DNA of 64,000 nt from Pieris napi (Eukaryota > Arthropoda > Insecta > Lepidoptera > Pieridae): assembly GCF_905475465.1 (NCBI RefSeq), contig NC_062250.1, forward strand, positions 4,734,501 through 4,798,500, given 5' to 3'. A program made the translations under genes and the position numbers. The stretch's first letter is position 1. Each line of letters starts with the position of its first letter. The notes under the pieces were generated by a model that had not been told where the DNA came from, ran no database searches, and worked only from the letters and a program-made list of their open reading frames with translations. Shown in pieces: positions 56,629 through 64,000 of this stretch.

Positions 56629-57253
56629 TTTTTTAAATATTTCGAGATCTCAAAATTTGATCTTACTAAAAAACTTTGTACTGTATCAAAATACTTTGCG
56701 ACGGACGTGATACGTCCTCGCTAGTCGAATTTGTATGGAATTCTCACGTGACCAAGTAAACTGGTTTATTGCGCGGCTCATCTGTACGGCAATGTACTTC
56801 TTACGTCTGAACAACCAGTAACCATATGTTTACCTATTTTCTAAGGAAACCCCCGAGCCATAATGAGAAACGTTGCAGACAGGGATTATTTTTGTGAACC
56901 TAAAAAGTTCCTGAAGGTTCCTGAAACAAATGATAAAAATAAAGATTTTTTTGTATAGAGATAATCTTCATAATAAACGCAGCGCTAACGCCAAGGAAGT
57001 ACTTAATTACCTGACTATAATCTACTAGATCAATAAGCACTCGTGCCAAATTACTATTTAAAATGAACCGCCAGCTTTCTTGTATTTATAAACATTATTG
57101 CAAACTCGGCGGGAATCGTTTAGTATCTTAAAGCCGGCCACACGATATGCGCGTCTTTAGTCGTTACATTTTTTAATTAAATAAAATGAGATAATAATTC
57201 AATAGTATTAGATAGTATTAATGTTTAATTAATAGTGAGCAACAACTGTGATC

Positions 57254-57291
57254 ATGTCTAATAGTTATATTATGAAGGAATTTAGCTCGAC
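57254..57291 (+). CDS. Candidate first coding exon of a further gene (possibly another PAT-type transporter)
   Basis: ATGTCTAATAGTTATATTAT starts 12 codons (MSNSYIMKEFSS) plus two bases, then GTAAGT at 57292. The exon would end in phase 2, as do the first exons of PAT-A and PAT-B, and the text resembles the short Ser/Thr-rich N-termini of some PAT/pathetic-type proteins. No second exon is found before the end of the window, where intron 1 would have to exceed 6.7 kb. This is a weak call resting on a start codon, a good donor and context. Confidence 0.28.
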
Positions 57292-57930
57292 GTAAGTATC
57301 AATTGAAGTTTTTCGTTGTATGTTCTTGAGATTTTACATAAATGTCTTAAATGTATTTTTGTTAATAACGAACCTATTTGAATATGGTTTTCTACTATTT
57401 ATCCCATTAATAAATATAAGGTTTGATTGATAAAATAATTTCTTAAATTTTAAGTACTTATATTCGATAATAGTAATTTTGTATAAATTTCAAAACAGCC
57501 ATTTACGATCTTAATGATATGGAACTAAATCTTCAGATGAGTCATTAACACACCTATTTAACTATTATTTCGATTATTTGACCTTCAGGCTCATCAAAAA
57601 CAAGTTAACTAGGTTTTTGTAATGGAATAGTTTGATAGGCAAATATTCGATCATGAATGTTGTGTCAGAGACCTCATCTACCTATACTGGTTTAGGCGAT
57701 ATAATAATACTTCGTAATCATGGGTATTTATTTGCAAGTCAGGACAAAAATTTCAACTATTTATTTATATTTATAGAAATAATAATTTAATTTGTATATC
57801 ATACTGAAGTTCTATGATTATTCATGTTAATTTCATAGATTTTAGTATGTTAGGCTAACTTTGAACATTTGTTACATAAAACACATTAACACAACAACAT
57901 AGTAATCAAAAATGTATGTATACATTTTAA

Positions 57931-58259
57931 TCTATATATATAAAAATGAATTGATGTTCGTTAGTATCGCTAAAACTCGAGACTGGATGGACCGATTTGG
58001 CTAATTGTGATCTTGAAATATTTGTGGAAAATCAGGGAAGGTTTAAACGGTGGGAAACGTAACTAAAAATTAAAGAAACATACTAAAAATGACAGTTGAT
58101 TTTTCAAAAAAAAAAACATTCTTAGTTGGGAAATTTGTTAAAAAATGTTATTGTAGATGCTTTCGGAAATATATGTTTCATAGTATTAGTATTTATATTT
58201 ATTTCACAAGTTTTGACCCAAATATATGTTGGTGAAACAAAGTTCACGGGGTCATCTAG
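57931..58259 (+). mobile_element. Helitron-like non-autonomous element
   Basis: Starts TCTATATATATAAAAATGAA after A and ends AGTTCACGGGGTCATCTAG before T, fitting Helitron termini and A|T insertion. It includes GTTCGTTAGTATCGCTAAAA and GGATGGACCGATTTGGCTAA, a very common lepidopteran element text. Decayed relatives lie at 31880-32010 and 48560-48790 and, in reverse, at about 42520-42620. Confidence 0.6.
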
Positions 58260-58534
58260 TAGGATATAAACATGGGGTTGGTATTATATTTATATATATC
58301 GTAAAAATAATCACTTATTAGACTGTGTCTACTCTCTTAACATATTGAAAGCGAAAAACACTAGTTTAATTCTCAATGAAAGTTCAATAGGAATTTTAAA
58401 CTTGCACTTCTGCCCTGTTATTGTTTGATCTAAATACTTTAACTAATTTAGAACTGGTAGGCGTATGCAATACGAAGCTTCAATGAACCTAAGCCAAAGA
58501 TTAATCGTGGAATTAAGAATAACTAACCTATGAT

Positions 58535-58842
58535 ATGAACCCATGATGGCGCTGGACCGGGCACATGACGAGAGATAACAAGAAATGGACAAAAATTATT
58601 ACAGAATGGCAACCATGAGATGGAAAAAGGAAAAGAGCAAGACAGAGAAAGAGATGGGCATATAAAGAGAATAGGAGGCACAACTTGGACAAGAAGAGCT
58701 GACATTAGAAAGCAATGGAAGCAGCTGTGATCACCAAAACCGGCACATCTGATTATTTAGATTAAGTTAGATTATGTAACTTTAAAAACTATTTATATAT
58801 ATTATACTGGGTGTCAGCTTAATAATAATAATAATAAACCTG
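58535..58842 (+). mobile_element. 5'-truncated RTE-like LINE 3' end
   Basis: One frame reads WRWTGHMTRDNKKWTKIITEWQP, then a stop, then GKRKRARQRKRWAYKENRRH and NLDKKS. This corresponds to the polymerase C-terminus (W.WAGH.AR....RW.....W.P..GKR..GRP..RW). It ends in a TAATAATAATAA tail at 58828-58840. Same class as the minus-strand copy at 14570-15076. Confidence 0.7.
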
Positions 58843-59015
58843 TGATAGGGACTAACGTGGGTTAGTTCTGACACAGATATTTAATAGTACAAACAAAAAA
58901 TATACTTAATGTTGCGATCTTGACACATTTCGCCAGAATATTATCTATGTTATCCTATGAGAATAACATCTAACACAAAATTTTAATTAAAGAGCGTAGT
59001 GCCACAGTTTTAATA

Positions 59016-60283
59016 CGCGGCATGCCTTTTAAGTTCTGTCTTTTCGATATTTCCCGGCAATTTTGAAATTGGAACTGTTCTATATTCGAAAGTGTTTAAA
59101 TTTTGAATCTCAAAACAGTTGAAAGTATCGATTGGAATCTGTCAGGTTACGTACGAAAATGGACCTTTCTAAGGAAAATGTTCGTGCAATAATTTTCTAC
59201 AACTTTAGAAGAGGCCTGACACGACTTCAGTGTCTTGAAGAGCTAATATCTGTGTTCAGTGATGAAGCCCCATGTCTGCGGACTGTCGAACGCTGGTATT
59301 TAGAATTCCAGCGTCGACATACTAGTGTCAGTGACAAATCTCGCGAAGGACGCCCAAAATCCGCCTTCACTGAAGAAAACATCATTGCTGTGAGACAACT
59401 AGGTAATTCTCGAAGATCGTCATGTGACGTATCAAGAGATAGAGGCTCTATTAGACATCTCAGGGACAACCATTCAGAAGATCTTGCATGAAGCGCTTTG
59501 TGTGAGAAAGCATCTGCTTTCCGACGATCACAAGGCGCCCCGCGTCAGATGGTGTAAGAAAACTCAGCAAAGGTTTAACCGACGAGAGTCAAATCACGTC
59601 TACGACATCATCAGTGGTGACGAATCTTGGATCTATGCCTACGATTCTGTTTCCAAACAACAATCTACAGTCTGGGTCTTTCAAGACGAGCCAAAGCCTT
59701 CGTTCTCGAAGCACTTCAAAGAAGATGGTGGCCACGTTCGTTGGAAAAACCAGCCATGTTGCGACTATTGTAGTTGAAGATTGTAGAACAGTTACCGCAG
59801 AGTGGTATACCACAGTTTGTTTACCACAAGTCATCGCCAAACTTCAAAAATCTAACTCAAAGCGATGCATCATCCAGCACCACGACAACGCAAGCTCACA
59901 CAGCGCTCGTCAAACAATTCAGTATTTGAAGCAGGAAAAAGTAGAAATTCTTGACCATCCTCCATACAGTCCTGACCTAAGTCCTAACGATTTATTTACA
60001 TTTCCAAAAATTAAGAAAAGTCTTCGTGGTCAAAGGTTCCAGTCCGGTGAAGAAGCAGTCGACGCTTTCAAGTCAGCCATTTTGAACACCTCCACTTTAG
60101 AGTGGAATAAATGTTTTCCTTTTTGAATTTTGAACACCTCCACTTTAGAGTGGATAACTGGTTTGAGAGAATGGAAAAGTGTATTAAGCTACGTGGTGAA
60201 TACTTTGAAAAACAATAAAATGTACTATAAGGTTCTAGTTGTGTTTTTTTCTGCAAACGACAAAACTGAAAAGGCATGCCTCG
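59016..60283 (+). mobile_element. Complete but inactive mariner element
   Basis: 1268 bp flanked by TA on both sides (59014-59015 and 60284-60285). The left end is CGCGGCATGCCTTTTAAGTT; the right end read in reverse is CGAGGCATGCCTTTTCAGTT, continuing with similarity through TGTC.TTT. It contains the transposase pseudogene. Size, TA target, terminal repeats and D34D transposase all fit mariner. Confidence 0.92.
59159..60218 (+). pseudogene. mariner transposase with two frameshifts and a duplicated insert
   Basis: ATG at 59159 (MDLSKENVRAIIFYNFRRGL), helix-turn-helix region through REGRPKSAF. The frame shifts between 59400 and 59430 (then TYQEIEALLDISGTTIQKIL) and again near 59690-59710 (then HVATIVVEDC). 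Catalytic residues are present: D in SGDESWIYAYD, D in HHDNASSHSA and D in YSPDLSPNDLF; the last two are 34 residues apart (D34D), diagnostic for mariner. Near the end a 28-bp direct repeat (GAACACCTCCACTTTAGAGTGG core) at 60084 and 60132 inserts 48 bp and causes an early stop. The original C-terminus (NWFERMEKCIKLRGEYFEKQ) is still readable after it, to TAA at 60216. Confidence 0.9.
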
Positions 60284-60285
60284 TA

Positions 60286-61132
60286 AGCGATGTTTTTGCG
60301 CAGCAAAACAGATATTATTCGTATGTATACATGAGAGTTTTTTTAACTAAAGAAATTTACGGACCCGTTTTAAATAATAACCGAAACAAGTTTTTGAATA
60401 AACGTTAAAATTATTTAATTGGCAATTCGGTGCAATATATAATAATTAAATAACAAGAGGGCAAAATAGTTCAGGTAAAATAATATTTTAGTAATTTCGT
60501 CTTCCAAAACATACGTATGACTTGTTAACCATGCACTCATTATATTTATATTGTCCAAACAAAGAATAAAAATATTTGTTTGGTGTTGCATTTCTCTTTC
60601 ACCTAGGCACATACATAAATAAAATAACATATCATTTATTCTCGAGTTCATGATTAGAATGATAGAGCAATTTACAATATTATCATAGATAGATCTTACC
60701 TTAGATAAATTATCATATAAGTCTTTTACAACTTTGTGACTTGCATATAGTTATAAAATTATAATTATAAAACCGTTTTTGTCTATTTATATAAAAGGAT
60801 TGCCTGAACTCGGGATTCAGCCAATCCTTGTCTTCCTTCAGCATTCAATGTTAGATTGTAGTGATCGAGCGAGTTACTGGTACTCTAACTCCCGAAAATT
60901 CTCACAGATCTCCACTTGCAATGGTCCACTTAAGAAAGGACCATGAGAAACGATTATGGGAACTTAATTTAGTAATAAAAATGACGTAATAAGAAAAACC
61001 GCTTTCATCAAACAGGCTTACACACTGACGCAAAGTGAATGAGATGTCAATTAGGTTTCGGTCAATATATTTAAAATTAGAATGTTTTTAATTTTTTTTT
61101 ATTATGATCAGGAATCTAAGATATTATCTGTT
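60286..61132. other. AT-rich intergenic DNA, nothing recognised
   Basis: Read on both strands; only short chance frames. No terminal repeats or RNA-gene folds. Confidence 0.55.
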
Positions 61133-61389
61133 ATTTTTTTTTATAAAGACAATTCACACCAATTGACCTAGTCCCATGCTAAGCTGGTGAAGCTTGTGTT
61201 ATGGGTACTAGGCAACGGACATACATACATATTATAGATAGATAGACATAAAAATACTTATTTAAACACCCAAGACCTAAGCACAACACCAAATGCTCAA
61301 CACATCGATGTTCGTCTCAGCCGGGGATCGAACCCGGGACCCACGGATTCGCAGTCAGGGGTACTAACCACTAGACCAATGAGTCGTCT
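61133..61389 (-). mobile_element. Second SINE family, tRNA-derived, minus strand
   Basis: Read on the minus strand it begins GACGACTCATTGGTCTAGTG with an A-box-like TAGTGGTTAGTACC, a B box GGGTTCGATCCCC, then body text AAGTATTTTTATGTCTATC and GTGCTTAGGTCTTGGGTG, and ends TGTCTTTATAAAAAAAA. This is unrelated in body sequence to the SINE at 12846. It is not a tRNA gene, since no complete cloverleaf is formed. Confidence 0.75.
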
Positions 61390-62319
61390 GTATATATTTG
61401 TCTGAACATATTTTATAGTCGGAGTTTGCCAACGCGCGATTGCCGTGACAGTGGGAAATTAGCTGAGCGAAATCCAGTCTCTCAAGGAAAATTAAACATA
61501 TAATACGAAATACGAACGGTAAATAACAGTTCCCCGAGCTATATCACAAAATCTTTGTGTAGGAGCGGAATATAATAAAGTGCTATTACATAATTTATAT
61601 AATTTTAAAATTAAATACACAGAAATCCTTTTTTTCGACTTTATTATTAATCCATTACACGAATTACAATCTAGCCTATACAATAATTATGGCTAATAAG
61701 TAATATTATGTTGACTTAATTTTCTATAATACTAGTGTATACATTAAGCTAATAATAATAATTTATTTATTGCAAGAATATGGTACAAAAATGTGTAAGG
61801 TGGTACAATCGTAAGTTCCCATATTCTGCCACAAACAATGGCGCGCAAATTTGTCTTTAAAGGAATTTTACATTATTAGTCATATGATTTGGTCAATTCT
61901 TATATTATTTGTATCGTACATATCATATCATACTTTATTAAATGTATATCAACTACAGTGTCTCACGCAAATAATCATTTATTGAATAATATTTTTTTTC
62001 CAAAAGTAATACACCAAGTCACTTTAAAGACTCTAGTCGGAAGATCTTTTAATTATTTTTACAAATTATTGTAAACATTAATTGCCATACAAAAGGTGTT
62101 TTTCCTAAACAGTTCCAGATTGGTTTTTGGCACAGCCAATTTCTCCCCATGTCTACTTCTTCCTTCGACTTCTACATTCGACTTTAAAAAAAGTATGTTT
62201 CTGTGCACGAATATGGATATTTCCAAAATATAAATAAAGGAAAGGGATAGTACTTAAACTAAGGTAATGTTCAGTAACAGTCTTAGTGTTCTATGATGTT
62301 TTGACATTATTATAGTATA
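61390..62319. other. Intergenic DNA, nothing recognised
   Basis: AT-rich with a few short frames. No repeat, gene or RNA could be supported. Confidence 0.5.
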
Positions 62320-62853
62320 AGATCCCGATATACAACGACCTTCACCGAGATGCTTATTTAATGAAACGTATTTTATATTTAATTTAATATGTCAATAAAT
62401 ATAATCCATATGGGTTGCCTAGCAAATTCAAGTCTTTCAAATTCGTTTTTTTTTTATAATTTGCATGTAGTAAATTTTTTGAATTTTTTTCAATCAATAT
62501 TTTTAATCAGGGTAGTATTATATATGTATCACTATAACCTTCTTTTTTACTAAAGATGTATATATACTTTAGTGTCACATAAAAAATATACACATAAATA
62601 ATTAATTTATTAAAAACAACCTAACGTTTGCATATTCTATGGGCTTCATACTTTCGATTGGTATAGAATTTATCTAATAATCATACCGGTGAAATGTTTA
62701 AAAAAATTTTTTTTTTTAAATTAATTAAACATACTCTGGACTGAAATTTGCTAGGCAACCCATATGGATTATATTTATTGACATATTAAATTAAATATAA
62801 AATACGTTTCATTAAATAAGCATCTCGGTGAAGGTCGTTGTATATCGGGATCT
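62320..62853. mobile_element. 534-bp fold-back element with near-perfect inverted arms of about 105 bp
   Basis: The left arm begins AGATCCCGATATACAACGAC and runs to GGGTTGCCTAGCAAATT (about 62427). The right arm is its exact reverse complement from AATTTGCTAGGCAACCC to 62853, with no mismatch found by eye. TA flanks both ends (62318-62319 and 62854-62855), suggesting a Tc1/mariner/pogo-type MITE. The centre is AT-rich without coding. Confidence 0.85.
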
Positions 62854-63210
62854 TAGACCATTAGCTGAACTTTATTTTAAACCAACATGGATATGAATCT
62901 TAGCACTAAAAGCGACAGGAATATGTGGGATCTATACCACCTCGAGTAGTACCAACATGTCCCGATCATAGAGGCCCGTGGTCGTCTTCGCATTCTACCT
63001 ACCAATTATTAGCTGCATTCAGAAACACTACAATTTCAAACAACAATATAATTTACTTTTTTACTCAACACACCACACTTGCATGATCCATGAAAGATAA
63101 TGTTAATTAATATGCAAATAAGTTGTTATAAAGTAAACAAAATTAAAGTGCCTTAAAGCGACTGCATACCTCCTAATCTGATACTAAATTTAGTAAAATA
63201 TTTACATTGA

Positions 63211-63635
63211 GTCAAGATTACCAAAAAAGGTAATTTGTATTTTAAAATTATACTGGGAAAAACAATAAAACTATTATTATTAAGATATAGAAAGCTTTCC
63301 TAAATATCTCTCTTTCTCTTCAGTTAATAGCTCATGTCTGAGCGTCGTGGTCAGGTCAAGATTGCAAAAAAAGCTAATTTGTATTTTAAAATTATTCTGG
63401 GAAAAACAATAAAACTATTAGTATTGAGATATTGTAAGCTTTCTTACTCTCTCTTTCTCTTCAGTTGGTAGCTCATGTCTGAGCGTCGTGGTAAGGTCAA
63501 GATTGCCAAAAAAGGTAATTTGTATTTTAAAATTATTCTGGGAAGCAATAAAAACTATTAGTATTGAGATATAGTAAGCTTTCTTACTCTCTCTTTCTCT
63601 TCAGTTGGTAGCTCGTTGTGGTCAGCAAGGAAACA
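63211..63635 (+). repeat. Three tandem units of about 143 bp
   Basis: GTCAAGATT marks unit starts at 63211, 63355 and 63496 (periods 144 and 141). Each unit contains GGTAATTTGTATTTTAAAAT or a close variant, GGGAA..CAATAAAACTATTA and TCTCTCTTTCTCTTCAG followed by TT.GTAGCTC. The last unit runs into the candidate minus-strand exon 63588-63803. Confidence 0.85.
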
Positions 63636-63803
63636 TTTGGAGTTGACAATCTGTTTCCATCAGAAACCGGTCCAGCGTCTCTCTTATAACAGTATACGGT
63701 TTTGAGGACGATGGGTCTTTCACTGAATCGGTCTACAGGGTTGGTGAGCCACGTGATCGTGTCTTCTGTGTTACCAACCACGATTGGAACTTGAGGAATT
63801 ATT
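63588..63803 (-). CDS. Candidate minus-strand exon of an unrecognised gene at the window edge
   Basis: On the minus strand, after AAATATAG, a frame reads IIPQVPIVVGNTEDTITWLT, then NPVDRFSERPIVLKTVYCYK, and ends KRKR followed by GTAAGA, which could be a splice donor (the frame otherwise stops at TAA 63586-63584). The composition is protein-like and less AT-rich than the flanks. I do not recognise the family. The acceptor is weak and the rest of the gene would lie outside the window or to the left. It could also be a transposon piece. Confidence 0.3.
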
Positions 63804-64000
63804 CTATATTTTTAATAATAACACGGCTAAAAGAGTTATTAGATATAATATTTGTATAATTAGGGTGTAAATATTTACCAATAAATTCCAATTAAGACTA
63901 CTTTTAACTTTAAACCCTTTATTAATAAAACCTTAATCTATGTTCGCATTCTGGTCCCTACACTAGGAAATTCCTGTGTTTTGGGAGTCCAGACTCTTAA

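Noticed and set aside
59227..59840. Minus-strand frames inside the mariner element
   Set aside because: Shadows of the + strand transposase text, which has clear catalytic motifs.

Overview
This is nuclear DNA from an insect, most likely a butterfly or moth (Lepidoptera). It is AT-rich, the genes have long introns with GT/AG splice sites, and it carries repeat types familiar from lepidopteran genomes: tRNA-derived SINEs, non-LTR tails reading '...WNQLPTEVF...', short Helitron-like elements ending in CTAG, and many TA-flanked MITEs. The species cannot be told from the sequence alone.

Three host genes can be reconstructed exon by exon, all on the + strand. (1) yellow (17124-24868, 3 exons, 487 aa): a secreted MRJP/Yellow-family protein, best matched to Drosophila yellow itself, with a TATA box and an initiator-like site upstream. 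(2) and (3) Two tandem SLC36/PAT-type amino-acid transporter genes, PAT-A (26778-42333) and PAT-B (44636-52178). Each has 8 exons and encodes 440 aa, and exons 2-7 have identical lengths and phases, so they arose by tandem duplication. A possible first exon of a further gene lies at 57254-57291, and a possible minus-strand exon at 63588-63803.

Region by region: 1-17 kb is gene-free and holds a pogo-like DNA transposon remnant (105-1375), pieces of non-LTR elements, SINEs, palindromic MITEs, Helitron-like elements and a 105-bp Harbinger-like MITE. 17-25 kb is yellow, whose introns carry two pogo/Tigger-like MITEs, two SINE copies (one a fragment), LINE tails and an AT palindrome. 26-52 kb is the transporter pair. 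PAT-A intron 7 is enlarged to 6.1 kb by a 4.86-kb Ty3/gypsy-type LTR retrotransposon with two identical 329-bp LTRs. That element lacks almost all of its reverse transcriptase but keeps an open RNase H-integrase reading frame, and it is nested in an older repeat. PAT-B intron 6 holds an 854-bp TA-flanked DNA transposon with a small spliced helix-turn-helix ORF on the minus strand. 52-64 kb is again gene-poor: tandem repeats, SINEs, a Helitron-like element, a LINE 3' end, a complete but frameshifted mariner (59016-60283) and a fold-back element with near-perfect arms (62320-62853).

I found no prokaryotic-type system, CRISPR array, rRNA or tRNA gene. The most unusual items are the RT-deleted LTR element with identical LTRs and its hierarchical 89/85-bp repeat array, the transposon with the spliced mini-ORF, the perfect fold-back element, and a SINE that lacks its A box yet has intact target-site duplications.
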